From: Melieria omissa | Lineage: Eukaryota; Arthropoda; Insecta; Diptera; Ulidiidae | Assembly: GCA_963971225.1 (NCBI GenBank) | Contig: OZ020270.1 | Location: 15,487,817-15,551,816, forward strand | DNA: 64,000 nt | Reading direction: 5' to 3' | In this document: positions 22,100 through 35,822 of the stretch, in pieces | Layout of the letters: each line of letters begins with the position of its first letter | Numbering within the stretch: the stretch's first letter is position 1 | The notes under the pieces: generated by a model | What the model was told of the DNA's origin: nothing | The model's input: only the letters and a program-made list of their open reading frames with translations | The model's database searches: none | Made by a program: the position numbers and the translations under genes

Positions 22100-23538
22100 T
22101 TAAAAATCTGCGTCCCGCAGATCTGGTGTTTGGGTAGGTTGACCTGGAGCTGCTGTCGTCTGTCTTGATTTGACGAGGATTACTGGTGTTTCGATCTTCC
22201 CCGTCAATTTTCGCCAGATGAGGAAGGCGGTTACTGCTATGGCTACTATGATGAACCCATCGGTTGCCGTTCAAATCTTAAAGTTGTCGCCCAGGCTGCT
22301 GAGGTGTTTGATGTTTGCTAAACTTAATCTGTGCACGTATTCCAAACTTGGTTTGAACCCTTGGCTTGTTACATTGGTGAAAACGGGGGGTAGCGCTTGG
22401 AGGCTTTTCAGGGCTGTACTAGAGAAGGATTCGTTTTTTACCCAAAGCGTCTTATTGTTGAGCTGGATGACGAATGTTGGTGTCCGCTTTGCACAGTTCC
22501 CTGAAAGTTCGACAGGTAGAGTGTGTTTTCGTCGATTAGTTCCACGATTTCTTTGTCGTTGGGCTCGAAATGGCATTTAGCGTCCCCTCCTTTTATCAAC
22601 CGCGCTAGGCATCCGTTTTCAGGTAATTCCTCTAGGGATTTTGTGTCGCAGATCGTTGAGTTGTTGATCGAAGGACATTTTCCAGTAACTCCAAACGTCT
22701 CGTCGTCGCTCACCAATACCTCCGCATATGGTAAAGCTACCTTCCTGCCAGAGTGAGTGGCAGCCCTAGTGATTAGTCGACGATATTTCGTTGGTTTCAC
22801 CTTTGGGATGGACAGGATGTAGAGGAGCAGGGTGCCATTCGAGTATATTGACGGTTTTGCATACTCAACGGCCTCAATAGCATTCTGGTATGGCAACTCC
22901 TCCTCCTCGGCAATTATCTTCCTGATTTCTTCTTGGTCGAGGAGGTTTGTGTTCACAATGCCCGTTTTTGCCATCTGGCATGCCCGTACTATTTCGTTCG
23001 TTTGCTCCTTCAGGATTTCTACTCTGTTAGCGAGCAAGGCCTCCGCGCTCCCAGCGTTGAACTCTTTACCAATAGCGTTCACGTACTTCACCATGCTGTT
23101 TAGCTGGTCAATCGATGCGCGGGTGATGTTAAAGAGTTGCTCGTTAACCTTGAACTGGTGGTTATTGTTTGCCACAACGTCGTTTTGGCTTCTCAAAATC
23201 TCATCCCAATCTGCTGCATCCGGCGATCCAGCGATCCATTTCCATGCCGATCCAATCCAATTGATAGATCGACGCTCCCGCACCTTTACCGCTCGCAACT
23301 CTTTGAGCCGTTGCCTGATTTGGTTGAGATGATAGTCGATGAAGGATTTCACCGCATCGTTCCTCATAGTGGCCGCTGATACTTCCAGCCTCCTCAAAGT
23401 TGCGTCAAAGAAATCAGTATCGATGGTGTGTACCAGCCTAAAATGTCCGCTTACTACCCAGCCATTGCCGTGCTGAATAACTACTAGGGGGGAGTCGTTG
23501 AAGACGTTAAATCCGGCGATGCCGGATATCAGTAACAA
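22100..23538 (-). pseudogene. env: env of U5, broken
   Basis: 366-codon frame 22438-23538 plus shifted frame ending at TGA 22271-22273; transmembrane segment and tail at 22100-22270. Only one private substitution per few hundred bases relative to U1. Confidence 0.85.
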
Positions 23539-23965
23539 TCTATTTTATGATATAATTTAAAAATAAGGTAACGTTATTCCAATTTTTCTTAATTCTATAC
23601 AATTTTTAACTTAAGCCTACTTTGCTTACTATATCTTTAGAATATGATTGTCTTTTACAATTTTACTGTGTCGTGCTATGTTTCTGCACTAAAAAAGATT
23701 TTTAAGCCTTTTCAGTTTGCTTGACTTAGTTCATCATTTTATTCGAATTTTTGTTGCCATTCTTGACTTAGTTCATCATTTTATTTTTTTATTATGGCAA
23801 TTTTTTTTTGCCATTGGTGTAAAAATTGCATTTATAAAAACAAATTTTGATAATTTTTTCTTTTACTTGTTTCATGCTTAATTTAAATTTGTGCCTTATG
23901 AGAGAGTGTGCTTGTGCCTCGGTGGTGAGGGAAAGGTAAGAGATCTGTATGAAGGTTGGAGTTCG

Positions 23966-24990
23966 TCAGTTTTTAATGTATGTCTTATGGAATTTTTTTC
24001 CGGTATCAGTGTGTATGGTCACCCTTTTGTCTTTCCCTACTGTCGCCTTTTTGTACAGGGGTTTGTGTTTCCCCTTTATTTGCTTGTCCTTTACAAACAC
24101 CGTGTCCCCCCTCTTGTATTGCTTGGGCTCTCGTTTTTTCTTGTTTACGCGTAAATTCCTTAACTCTTGATTTTTCCTAATTTGTGCCCTTATTTCCCGA
24201 TGAACTCTACTCCGAAAGTCTACTAAATTTCGATAATTTATTCTTTGGGTTCTGTTGAAAAAAATGTCGCTGGGTTTCTGTTTGGAGTTGTCGCTACTAT
24301 ATGGTTGGTCTGGCTCTTCATCCTTGATAGGGCATCGGCTACAAAATTCGATTTACCTGGTGTGTAAACCAATTCGTAGTTATACTCCTCGATTCGAGCC
24401 TTCCACCTCTTCAGCTTTGCGTTATAATTCCTGTTGCTTAACGCAAAGGTGAGGGATTGATGATCTGTAAAGATTCGGACCTTCCTTGCTCCATATAAGT
24501 ATGACCGTAAGTTATCGAGGGACCACACGATCGCCAGCATTTCTTTCTCGTTCGTAGCATAATTGTCTTCCCTTTTGCTAAGGGAACGAGAAATAAAGGC
24601 GATTGGCCTGTTCTTGCCGTGCTCCCCTTGCGAGAGCATCGCACCTATAGCGTAGTTAGACGCGTCAGTCGTTAAGTTGAATGGTCGGTCAAAGTCCGGA
24701 AAAGACAATATTTCAGAAGAAGTTAGGAGCTGTTTCAACCCGTTGAAGGCTTTTAAGGCGACCTCGTCTAAGTCGACCCTCACTTTCTTTGATTGATTTG
24801 CTCTAATTTGGGCATTACCCCCCCGTGTCAGGTTCGTGAGCGGTTTCGCGATTTTCGCGTAATCGCGAATAAATTTCCTGTAGTAGGACGTCATGCCCAG
24901 AAAGCTTTTCAGTTCCTTCAGTGTCGTGGGTGGTAAAAGATCTTGTATTGTTCTAACTTTCCTTGGATCAGGCTTGATGCTTAATTTCAT
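23966..24990 (-). pseudogene. pol: pol remnant of U5
   Basis: Integrase tail at 23966-24232; RT thumb/RNase H frame 24238-24990, uninterrupted (250 codons). Shares SKREDNY in place of SKTEENY with U6. Confidence 0.86.
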
Positions 24991-25876
24991 TATTTTGTCC
25001 CCTGAATGGACTACCCCCTTGTGGGCGATTTATATAATTAACCTGCCTTGTCTGAATGGAGCCGTCGACCTCCATTTTTTCAATGGGCCTCGGAGTGTAT
25101 GGCTTGTTCGTGGTTACGTTCGAATTGAAGTTATTAGAGAACCTATTAGACTGCGGATAAGGACGATTGAAGCCCCTTCGGTTTCCCCAATTGTCGTTAA
25201 ATCGTTGTCGAGGGGGTAGTGGTGGTTGGCGGTTGTCGTTACCTAGTGAATTTGAAGGAACAGGAATTTTATTCGCCGGAAACGTGTGTATAATGTTATT
25301 GCGTAGGGTGAGATTTTGGATTTAGAGGCAAGCAGAATATGCCTCGGGCAAAGTCCTGGGCTTCTGGACTATGAGCATCCTCGAAAGCTCCCCGCTAAGC
25401 CCCCGAATAAAAACATCCAGCGCCCTGTTCCTGTAGGTTTCAACGAGAACACCCACTGTTTCCTCCGTGTAGTCCTCACTCTTAATCTTGTTAACGATTA
25501 GTGACAATTGGTGGTTAACTGCCGCATAGAACTCGTCTAGTTTAGATCCCCACGAGACGTATTGGGACGGATTCCCGTCAAAGACTTGTAACTCCTTGAC
25601 GCAATCCGGCAACCTCCCAATTTCCCGCAGTTCCTCTTCCGTCCGAGGCGCACGAGTTATTACAGACGGCCTGTTTTCGCGGGTCGTTTCTCCCGTCCCT
25701 TGTGCTAACAGTTCAAACCTGGCATGCATCCTCTGCTCCATAAGCAAAAGAGCGCGGTCGATCTCTCCCCCCGATTTTTCAACAGCACCTAGCCGAGACT
25801 CGAGCCCGCGAATTTGCCCGAGGAGCTCATTCACCGCCCCAGTCATTTGAGTTACCTTGTCCGTCAGATTGTCCAT
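24968..25876 (-). pseudogene. gag: gag of U5, 79-codon deletion plus nonsense
   Basis: The frame from 25876 stops at 25322 after 184 codons because of one C-to-A change on the plus strand (TTTAGAGG for TTTCGAGG). The Arg/Asn-rich C-terminal part continues in sequence at 24968-25321 but is cut off. Confidence 0.85.
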
Positions 25877-27128
25877 TTTATGGGTTTTTTTCTTTTTAAT
25901 CTTTATTTAAAAATGTGTATAAGTGGAAGGTATGTATAAGTGGGAAGTGTGTATAAGTAGGAAGGCACTCACCGATTGGCACACTATAATTTACTTTATA
26001 TTAGTCTCTTTCTCTTACGTAGTCACGCAGGATAGCATCGGCACGTAGATTGATCCCACAGATTTTCAAGCCTGCAAAGGGAACGAAATATAAATACACT
26101 TTCACCACTTGTACATGGCGTTGTGTCTTCTTCACGTCAATCGGGAGTCGAACCCAGACATCAGTTGGTTAGACTGATATCCACCATTTCGGTTGCGTGT
26201 CTTAATTAAAAAAAATTGTCTGTGAAATTTGTACCGTGTTCTTATGGGAACGGCGACATGTACCGCATGGGTATTTCACGCACACTCGTCTCAACAAATT
26301 TTATGTTTTGGTCAAGGAAGGGCTGTGTAATCCTTTTTAGTCGCCGACAATCAGATTGAAGGCAACCTACTAAGGCACAGCTTACTTCACAGCAATATTT
26401 TGGGCCTAGGGCGATCTCAAACTTGTTCTTATGGGGACGTCGGAAGGTTTCTACCGTGATAGCGGAATAGTTGCCGTATTCTCATGGGAACGACAACGTG
26501 CACCAATAAGGCGTACCACGATCACTTTATGGCAGCTATCGCAGGACCACAAAATTTGCTAACCAATACCTTGTTCACGACAACATCGTGGTTTTCGTGC
26601 TGGCTGCAGGATTTTCGATATTATTTTTTTTCTTCACTTTAACATTTCACATTTTCACTGTTCTTTTAACCTGGAGGGTCTGGCTTTTCGGGCTACAGAG
26701 TCGCAGATTTGAACTCAGTTATACCAAAAGGTTTAAATTTCTGTTTCATAATTTTACATTATTTTATCTGGTGGCGTAGGTGCGTTTCTTCGGTTCATAA
26801 GATTAATTTTAATTATGGAGCCTGAGGGTCTTCGGGGTCACAGGCCTTTCATTTTGTTATACCCTGGAGGGTCCCGTGGGAATCGCAGGGTAAGGACGTA
26901 TTTCTTGATTTCTTTTTACATTATCGTTAACATGTTTTATTTTTTTATTCACTAGCTGGAGGGTCCCGTAGGAATCGCAGCTCAAAAAATTTTTCGCACC
27001 ACGCCACTTTTGTCACTTTCACTAAAATTTTCACTTTAAGTTATGGCTCGGCTTTTTAGGCCTACCACCAGCAGTCCTGCACTCACACCACGATGTCCTC
27101 GTTGAAGGAACCCGCTTAAAAAATGCGG
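25877..27128 (-). other. 5' leader of U5
   Basis: Repeat families A and B present. A private G-to-T change lies in the second A box (AACTTGTTCTTATG near 26421). The PBS is intact at 27129-27146. Confidence 0.7.
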
Positions 27129-27146
27129 GTCCCTGCTCGGGCGCCA

Positions 27147-27571
27147 GTTAAGTCTCCCATCCTGGGGAGCGATAAAAAATTAAAGTTGGGGCCGCCACTG
27201 GCCCTTGGCTCAACCTGTGGAAGGAAGGAAACGCCAATTATTTTGTACAATTCTTTATTACCTGCTAGCTCGCTAGCCAAATCCAAAGTGAATTACATTT
27301 TTGAATATTCTTAATCACTACCCTACTTATGCCCAGGCCACCGTTGCTCGCTGATCGGCACGTGTGCCGTGTCAGCGTTCTTGCAGTTGCACCGCCAAGC
27401 AGCGATATCGCGTTACTCGCACGTTGCGTGGCGGCGCTCCCACGGTCCAAGTGCACGGTGTCAAGTGCGGATCGGGTTACCGACCGAATGTTGCGCTGCA
27501 AGGTATTTGACACCGTGGGGTTGCAACGTCGGCGCTTTTTTATGAGAAGCGCCGATCGACCTGTGCTAACT
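27147..27571 (-). repeat. LTR5, complete (425 bp)
   Basis: CTGTGGAAGGAAGG variant; also CTAGCTCGCTAGC in place of CTAGTTCGCTAGC, shared with LTR6. That change makes a short perfect palindrome near 27264-27277. Confidence 0.92.
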
Positions 27572-27580
27572 CCTCCCCCC

Positions 27581-29007
27581 TTAAAAATCTGCGTCCCGCA
27601 GATCTGGTGTTTGGGTAGGTTGACCTGGAGCTGCTGTCGTCTGTCTTGATTTGACGAGGATTACTGGTGTTTCGATCTTCCCCGTCAATTTTCGCCAGAT
27701 GAGGAAGGCGGTTACTGCTATGGCTACTATGATGAACCCATCGGTTGCCGTTCAAATCTTAAAGTTGTCGCCCAGGCTGCTGAGGTGTTTGATGTTTGCT
27801 AAACTTAATCTGTGCACGTATTCCAAACTTGGTTTGAACCCTTGGCTTGTTACATTGGTGAAAACGGGGGGTAGCGCTTGGAGGCTTTTCAGGGCTGTAC
27901 TAGAGAAGGATTCGTTTTTTACCCAAAGCGTCTCATTGTTGAGCTGGATGACGAATGTTGGTGTCCGCTTTGCACAGTTCCCTGAAAGTTCGACAGGTAG
28001 AGTGTGTTTTCGTCGATTAGTTCCACGATTTCTTTGTCGTTGGGCTCGAAATAGCATTTAGCGTCCCCTCCTTTTATCAACCGCGCTAGGCATCCGTTTT
28101 CAGGTAATTCCTCTAGGGATTTTGTGTCGCAGATCGTTGAGTTGTTGATCGAAGGACATTTTCCAGTAACTCCAAACGTCTCGTCGTCGCTCACCAATAC
28201 CTCCGCATATGGTAAAGCTACCTTCCTGCCAGAGTGAGTGGCAGCCCTAGTGATTAGTCGACGATATTTCGTTGGTTTCACCTTTGGGATGAACAGGATG
28301 TAGAGGAGCAGGGTGCCATTCGAGTATATTGACGGTTTTGCATACTCAACGGCCTCAATAGCATTCTGGTATGGCAACTCCTCCTCCTCGGCAATTATCT
28401 TCCTGATTTCTTCTTGGTCGAGGAGGTTTGTGTTCACAATGCCCGTTTTTGCCATCTGGCATGCCCGTACTATTTCGTTCGTTTGCTCCTTCAGGATTTC
28501 TACTCTGTTAGCGAGCAAGGCCTCCGCGCTCCCAGCGTTGAACTCTTTACCAATGGCGTTCACGTACTTCACCATGCTGTTTAGCTGGTCAATCGATGCG
28601 CGGGTGATGTTAAAGAGTTGCTCGTTAACCTTGAACTGGTGGTTATTGTTTGCCACAACGTCGTTTTGGCTTCTCAAAATCTCATCCCAATCTGCTGCAT
28701 CCGGCGATCCAGCGATCCATTTCCATGCCGATCCAATCCAATTGATAGATCGACGCTCCCGCACCTTTACCGCTCGCAACTCTTTGATTTGGTTGAGATG
28801 ATAGTCGATGAAGGATTTCACCGCATCGTTCCTCATAGTGGCCGCTGATACTTCCAGCCTCCTCAAAGTTGCGTCAAAGAAATCAGTATCGATGGTGTGT
28901 ACCAGCCTAAAATGTCCGCTTACTACCCAGCCATTGCCGTGCTGAATAACTACTAGGGGGGAGTCGTTGAAGACGTTAAATCCGGCGATGCCGGATATCA
29001 GTAACAA
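27581..29007 (-). pseudogene. env: env of U6, broken, with 12-bp deletion
   Basis: A 362-codon frame 27919-29007 lacks four residues (RQRL, positions 75-78 of U1) upstream of the cleavage site; U7 shares the deletion. Shared frameshift and TGA (27752-27754) remain. Confidence 0.85.
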
Positions 29008-29434
29008 TCTATTTTATGATATAATTTAAAAATAAGGTAACGTTATTCCAATTTTTCTTAATTCTATACAATTTTTAACTTAAGCCTACTTTGCTTACTA
29101 TATCTTTAGAATATGATTGTCTTTTCCAATTTTACTGTGTCGTGCTATGTTTCTGCACTAAAAAAGATTTTTAAGCCTTTTCAGTTTGCTTGACTTAGTT
29201 CATCATTTTATTCGAATTTTTGTTGCCATTCTTGACTTAGTTCATCATTTTATTTTTTTATTATGGCAATTTTTTTTTGCCATTGGTGTAAAAATTGCAT
29301 TTATAAAAACAAATTTTGATAATTTTTTCTTTTACTTGTTTCATGCTTAATTTAAATTTGTGCCTTATGAGAGAGTGTGCTTGTGCCTCGGTGGTGAGGG
29401 AAAGGTAAGAGATCTGTATGAAGGTTGGAGTTCG

Positions 29435-30471
29435 TCAGTTTTTAATGTATGTCTTATGGAATTTTTTTCCGGTATCAGTGTGTATGGTCACCCTATTGTC
29501 TTTCCCTACTGTCGCCTTTTTGTACAGGGGTTTGTGTTTCCCCTTTATTTGCTTGTCCTTTACAAACACCGTGTCCCCCCTCTTGTATTGCTTGGGCTCT
29601 CGTTTTTTCTTGTTTACGCGTAAATTCCTTAACTCTTGATTTTTCCTAATTTGTGCCCTTATTTCCCGATGAACTCTACTCCGAAAGTCTACTAAATTTC
29701 GATAATTTATTCTTTGAAAAAAATTTGTTGTTCTGTTGAAAAAAATGTCGCTGGGTTTCTGTTTGGAGTTGTCGCTACTATATGGTTGGTCTGGCTCTTC
29801 ATCCTTGATAGGGCATCGGCTACAAAATTCGATTTACCTGGTGTGTAAACCAATTCGTAGTTATACTCCTCGATTCGAGCCTTCCACCTCTTCAGCTTTG
29901 CGTTATAATTCCTGTTGCTTAACGCAAAGGTGAGGGATTGATGATCTGTAAAGATTCGGACCTTCCTTGCTCCATATAAGTATGACCGTAAGTTATCGAG
30001 GGACCACACGATCGCCAGCATTTCTTTCTCGTTCGTAGCATAATTGTCTTCCCTTTTGCTAAGGGAACGAGAAATAAAGGCGATTGGCCTGTTCTTGCCG
30101 TGCTCCCCTTGCGAGAGCATCGCACCTATAGCGTAGTTAGACGCGTCAGTCGTTAAGTTGAATGGTCGGTCAAAGTCCGGAAAAGACAATATTTCAGAAG
30201 AAGTTAGGAGCTGTTTCAACCCGTTGAAGGCTTTTAAGGCGACCTCGTCTAAGTCGACCCTCACTTTCTTTGATTGATTTGCTCTAATTTGGGCATTACC
30301 CCCCCGTGTCAGGTTCGTGAGCGGTTTCGCGATTTTCGCGTAATCGCGAATAAATTTCCTGTAGTAGGACGTCATGCCCAGAAAGCTTTTCAGTTCCTTC
30401 AGTGTCGTGGGTGGTAAAAGATCTTGTATTGTTCTAACTTTCCTTGGATCAGGCTTGATGCTTAATTTCAT
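29435..30471 (-). pseudogene. pol: pol remnant of U6
   Basis: Integrase tail at 29435-29700; RT thumb/RNase H frame 29707-30471. At the RNase H/integrase junction a private A/T-rich replacement (AAAAAAATTTGTTG near 29718) changes the last codons of the RNase H frame. Confidence 0.85.
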
Positions 30472-31355
30472 TATTTTGTCCCCTGAATGGACTACCCCCT
30501 TGTGGGCGATTCATATAATTAACCTGCCTTGTCTGAATGGAGCCGTCGACCTCCATTTTTTCAATGGGCCTCGGAGTGTATGGCTTGTTCGTGGTTACGT
30601 TCGAATTGAAGTTATTAGAGAACCTATTAGACTGCGGATAAGGACGATTGAAGCCCCTTCGGTTTCCCCAATTGTCGTTAAATCGTTGTCGAGGGGGTAG
30701 TGGTGGTTGGCGGTTGTCGTTACCTAGTGAATTTGAAGGAACAGGAATTTTATTCGCCGGAAACGTGTGTATAATGTTATTGCGTAGGGTGAGATTTTGG
30801 ATTTCGAGGCAAGCAGAATATGCCTCGGGCAAAGTCCTGGGCTTCTGGACTATGAGCATCCTCGAAAGCTCCCCGCTAAGCCCCCGAATAAAAACATCCA
30901 GCGCCCTGTTCCTGTAGGTTTCAACGAGAACACCCACTGTTTCCTCCGTGTAGTCCTCACTCTTAATCTTGTTAACGATTAGTGACAATTGGTGGTTAAC
31001 TGCCGCATAGAACTCGTCTAGTTTAGATCCCCACGAGACGTATTGGGACGGATTCCCGTCAAAGACTTGTAACTCCTTGACGCAATCCGGCAACCTCCCA
31101 ATTTCCCGCAGTTCCTCTTCCGTCCGAGGCGCACGAGTTATTACAGACGGCCTGTTTTCGCGGGTCGTTTCTCCCGTCCCTTGTGCTAACAGTTCAAACC
31201 TGGCATGCATCCTCTGCTCCATAAGCAAAAGAGCGCGGTCGATCTCTCCCCCCGATTTCTCAACAGCACCTAGCCGAGACTCGAGCCCGCGAATTTGCTC
31301 GAGGAGCTCATTCACCGCCCGTCATTTGAGTTACCTTGTCCGTCGGATTGTCCAT
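30449..31355 (-). pseudogene. gag: gag of U6, 79-codon deletion and N-terminal frameshift
   Basis: A 2-bp deletion at about 31319-31321 puts the original ATG (31353-31355) out of frame, leaving a 288-codon frame starting at an internal Met-like position (31315). The C-terminus is intact. Confidence 0.84.
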
Positions 31356-32553
31356 TTTATGGGTTTTTTTCTTTTTAATCTTTATTTAAAAATGTGTATA
31401 AGTGGAAGGTATGTATAAGTGGGAAGTGTGTATAAGTAGGAAGGCACTCACCGATTGGCACACTATAATTTACTTTATATTAGTCTCTTTCTCTTACGTA
31501 GTCACGCAGGATAGCATCGGCACGTAGATTGATCCCACAGATTTTCAAGCCTGCAAAGGGAACGAAATATAAATACACTTTCACCACTTGTACATGGCGT
31601 TGTGTCTTCTTCACGTCAATCGGGAGTCGAACCCAGACATCAGTTGGTTAGACTGATATCCACCATTTCGGTTGCGTGTCTTAATTTAAAAAAATTGTCT
31701 GTGAAATTTGTACCGTGTTCTTATGGGAACGGCGACATGTACCGCATGGGTATTTCACGCACACTCGTCTCAACAAATTTTATGTTTTGGTCAAGGAAGG
31801 GCTGTGTAATCCTTTTTAGTCGCCGACAATCAGATTGAAGGCAACCTACTAAGGCACAGCTTACTTCACAGCAATATTTTGGGCCTAGGGCGATCTCAAA
31901 CGTGTTCTTATGGGGACGTCGGAAGGTTTCTACCGTGATAGCGGAATAGTTGCCGTATTCTCATGGGAACGACAACGTGCACCAATAAGGCGTACCACGA
32001 TCACTTTATGGCAGCTATCGCAGGACCACAAAATTTGCTAACCAATACCTTGTTCACGACAACATCGTGGTTTTCGTGCTGGCTGCAGGATTTTCGATAT
32101 TATTTTTTTTCTTCACTTTAACATTTCACATTTTCACTGTTCTTTTAACCTGGAGGGTCTGGCTTTTCGGGCTACACAGTCGCAGATTTGAACTCAGTTA
32201 TACCAAAAGGTTTAAATTTCTGTTTCATAATTTTACATTATTTTATCTGGTGGCGTAGGTGCGTTTCTTCGGTTCATAAGATTAATTTTAATTATGTAGC
32301 CTGAGGGTCTTCGGGGTCACAGGCCTTTCATTTTGTTATACCCTGGAGGGTCCCGTGGGAATCGCAGGGTAAGGACGTATTTCTTGATTTCTTTTTACAT
32401 TATCGTTAACATGTTTTATTTTTTTATTCACTAGCTGGAGGGTCCCGTAGGAATCGCAGCTCAAAAAATTTTTCGCACCACGCCACTTTTGTCACTTTCA
32501 CTAAAATTTTCACTTTAAGTTATGGCTCGGCTTTTTAGGCCTACCACCAGCAG
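31356..32553 (-). other. 5' leader of U6, PBS deleted
   Basis: Repeat families are kept, but at 32553/32554 the leader joins the LTR directly. The PBS, about 60 bp of leader and about 50 bp of LTR end are missing, so this unit could not be primed as a template. Confidence 0.8.
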
Positions 32554-32934
32554 GCCGCCACTGGCCCTTGGCTCAACCTGTGGAAGGAAGGAAACGCCAA
32601 TTATTTTGTACAATTCTTTATTACCTGCTAGCTCGCTAGCCAAATCCAAAGTGAATTACATTTTTGAATATTCTTAATCACTACCCTACTTATGCCCAGG
32701 CCACCGTTGCTCGCTGATCGGCACGTGTGCCGTGTCAGCGTTCTTGCAGTTGCACCGCCAAGCAGCGATATCGCGTTACTCGCACGTTGCGTGGCGGCGC
32801 TCCCACGGTCCAAGTGCACGGTGTCAAGTGCGGATCGGGTTACCGACCGAATGTTGCGCTGCAAGGTATTTGACACCGTGGGGTTGCAACGTCGGCGCTT
32901 TTTTATGAGAAGCGCCGATCGACCTGTGCTAACT
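32554..32934 (-). repeat. LTR6, truncated at its PBS side (381 bp)
   Basis: Carries the same CTGTGG and CTAGCTCGCTAGC variants as LTR5 and ends at the deletion junction at 32554. The outer edge (AGTTAGC) is intact. Confidence 0.9.
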
Positions 32935-32943
32935 CCTCCCCCC

Positions 32944-34370
32944 TTAAAAATCTGCGTCCCGCAGATCTGGTGTTTGGGTAGGTTGACCTGGAGCTGCTGT
33001 CGTCTGTCTTGATTTGACGAGGATTACTGGTGTTTCGATCTTCCCCGTCAATTTTCGCCAGATGAGGAAGGCGGTTACTGCTATGGCTACTATGATGAAC
33101 CCATCGGTTGCCGTTCAAATCTTAAAGTTGTCGCCCAGGCTGCTGAGGTGTTTGATGTTTGCTAAACTTAATCTGTGCACGTATTCCAAACTTGGTTTGA
33201 ACCCTTGGCTTGTTACATTGGTGAAAACGGGGGGTAGCGCTTGGAGGCTTTTCAGGGCTGTACTAGAGAAGGATTCGTTTTTTACCCAAAGCGTCTCATT
33301 GTTGAGCTGGATGACGAATGTTGGTGTCCGCTTTGCACAGTTCCCTGAAAGTTCGACAGGTAGAGTGTGTTTTCGTCGATTAGTTCCACGATTTCTTTGT
33401 CGTTGGGCTCGAAATGGCATTTAGCGTCCCCTCCTTTTATCAACCGCGCTAGGCATCCGTTTTCAGGTAATTCCTCTAGGGATTTTGTGTCGCAGATCGT
33501 TGAGTTGTTGATCGAAGGACATTTTCCAGTAACTCCAAACGTCTCGTCGTCGCTCACCAATACCTCCGCATATGGTAAAGCTACCTTCCTGCCAGAGTGA
33601 GTGGCAGCCCTAGTGATTAGTCGACGATATTTCGTTGGTTTCACCTTTGGGATGGACAGGATGTAGAGGAGCAGGGTGCCATTCGAGTATATTGACGGTT
33701 TTGCATACTCAACGGCCTCAATAGCATTCTGGTATGGCAACTCCTCCTCCTCGGCAATTATCTTCCTGATTTCTTCTTGGTCGAGGAGGTTTGTGTTCAC
33801 AATGCCCGTTTTTGCCATCTGGCATGCCCGTACTATTTCGTTCGTTTGCTCCTTCAGGATTTCTACTCTGTTAGCGAGCAAGGCCTCCGCGCTCCCAGCG
33901 TTGAACTCTTTACCAATGGCGTTCACGTACTTCACCATGCTGTTTAGCTGGTCAATCGATGCGCGGGTGATGTTAAAGAGTTGCTCGTTAACCTTGAACT
34001 GGTGGTTATTGTTTGCCACAACGTCGTTTTGGCTTCTCAAAATCTCATCCCAATCTGCTGCATCCGGCGATCCAGCGATCCATTTCCATGCCGATCCAAT
34101 CCAATTGATAGATCGACGCTCCCGCACCTTTACCGCTCGCAACTCTTTGATTTGGTTGAGATGATAGTCGATGAAGGATTTCACCGCATCGTTCCTCATA
34201 GTGGCCGCTGATACTTCCAGCCTCCTCAAAGTTGCGTCAAAGAAATCAGTATCGATGGTGTGTACCAGCCTAAAATGTCCGCTTACTACCCAGCCATTGC
34301 CGTGCTGAATAACTACTAGGGGGGAGTCGTTGAAGACGTTAAATCCGGCGATGCCGGATATCAGTAACAA
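32944..34370 (-). pseudogene. env: env of U7, broken, with 12-bp deletion
   Basis: 362-codon frame 33282-34370; shifted frame to TGA 33115-33117; transmembrane segment and tail at 32944-33114. Near identical to U6 in this section. Confidence 0.85.
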
Positions 34371-34797
34371 TCTATTTTATGATATAATTTAAAAATAAGG
34401 TAACGTTATTCCAATTTTTCTTAATTCTATACAATTTTTAACTTAAGCCTACTTTGCTTACTATATCTTTAGAATATGATTGTCTTTTCCAATTTTACTG
34501 TGTCGTGCTATGTTTCTGCACTAAAAAAGATTTTTAAGCCTTTTCAGTTTGCTTGACTTAGTTCATCATTTTATTCGAATTTTTGTTGCCATTCTTGACT
34601 TAGTTCATCATTTTATTTTTTTATTATGGCAATTTTTTGTTGCCATTGGTGTAAAAATTGCATTTATAAAAACAAATTTTGATAATTTTTTCTTTTACTT
34701 GTTTCATGCTTAATTTAAATTTGTGCCTTATGAGAGAGTGTGCTTGTGCCTCGGTGGTGAGGGAAAGGTAAGAGATCTGTATGAAGGTTGGAGTTCG

Positions 34798-35822
34798 TCA
34801 GTTTTTAATGTATGTCTTATGGAATTTTTTTCCGGTATCAGTGTGTATGGTCACCCTTTTGTCTTTCCCTACTGTCGCCTTTTTGTACAGGGGTTTGTGT
34901 TTCCCCTTTATTTGCTTGTCCTTTACAAACACCGTGTCCCCCCTCTTGTATTGCTTGGGCTCTCGTTTTTTCTTGTTTACGCGTAAATTCCTTAACTCTT
35001 GATTTTTCCTAATTTGTGCCCTTATTTCCCGATGAACTCTACTCCGAAAGTCTACTAAATTTCGATAATTTATTCTTTGGGTTCTGTTGAAAAAAATGTC
35101 GCTGGGTTTCTGTTTGGAGTTGTCGCTACTATATGGTTGGTCTGGCTCTTCATCCTTGATAGGGCATCGGCTACAAAATTCGATTTACCTGGTGTGTAAA
35201 CCAATTCGTAGTTATACTCCTCGATTCGAGCCTTCCACCTCTTCAGCTTTGCGTTATAATTCCTGTTGCTTAACGCAAAGGTGAGGGATTGATGATCTGT
35301 AAAGATTCGGACCTTCCTTGCTCCATATAAGTATGACCGTAAGTTATCGAGGGACCACACGATCGCCAGCATTTCTTTCTCGTTCGTAGCATAATTTTCT
35401 TCCGTTTTGCTAAGGGAACGAGAAATAAAGGCGATTGGCCTGCTCTTGCCGTGCTCCCCTTGCGAGAGCATCGCACCTATAGCGTAGTTAGACGCGTCAG
35501 TCGTTAAGTTGAATGGTCGGTCAAAGTCCGGAAAAGACAATATTTCAGAAGAAGTTAGGAGCTGTTTCAACCCGTTGAAGGCTTTTAAGGCGACCTCGTC
35601 TAAGTCGACCCTCACTTTCTTTGATTGATTTGCTCTAATTTGGGCATTACCCCCCCGTGTCAGGTTCGTGAGCGGTTTCGCGATTTTCGCGTAATCGCAA
35701 ATAAATTAACTGTAGTAGGACGTCATGCCCAGAAAGCTTTTCAGTTCCTTCAGTGTCGTGGGTGGTAAAAGATCTTGTATTGTTCTAACTTTCCTTGGAT
35801 CAGGCTTGATGCTTAATTTCAT
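34798..35822 (-). pseudogene. pol: pol remnant of U7 with nonsense
   Basis: Integrase tail at 34798-35064; RNase H frame 35070-35615. Clustered substitutions around 35699-35710 create an in-frame TAA in the RT-thumb part. The T/E (SKTEENY) variant follows U1-U4 rather than U5 and U6, which suggests exchange between units. Confidence 0.84.
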
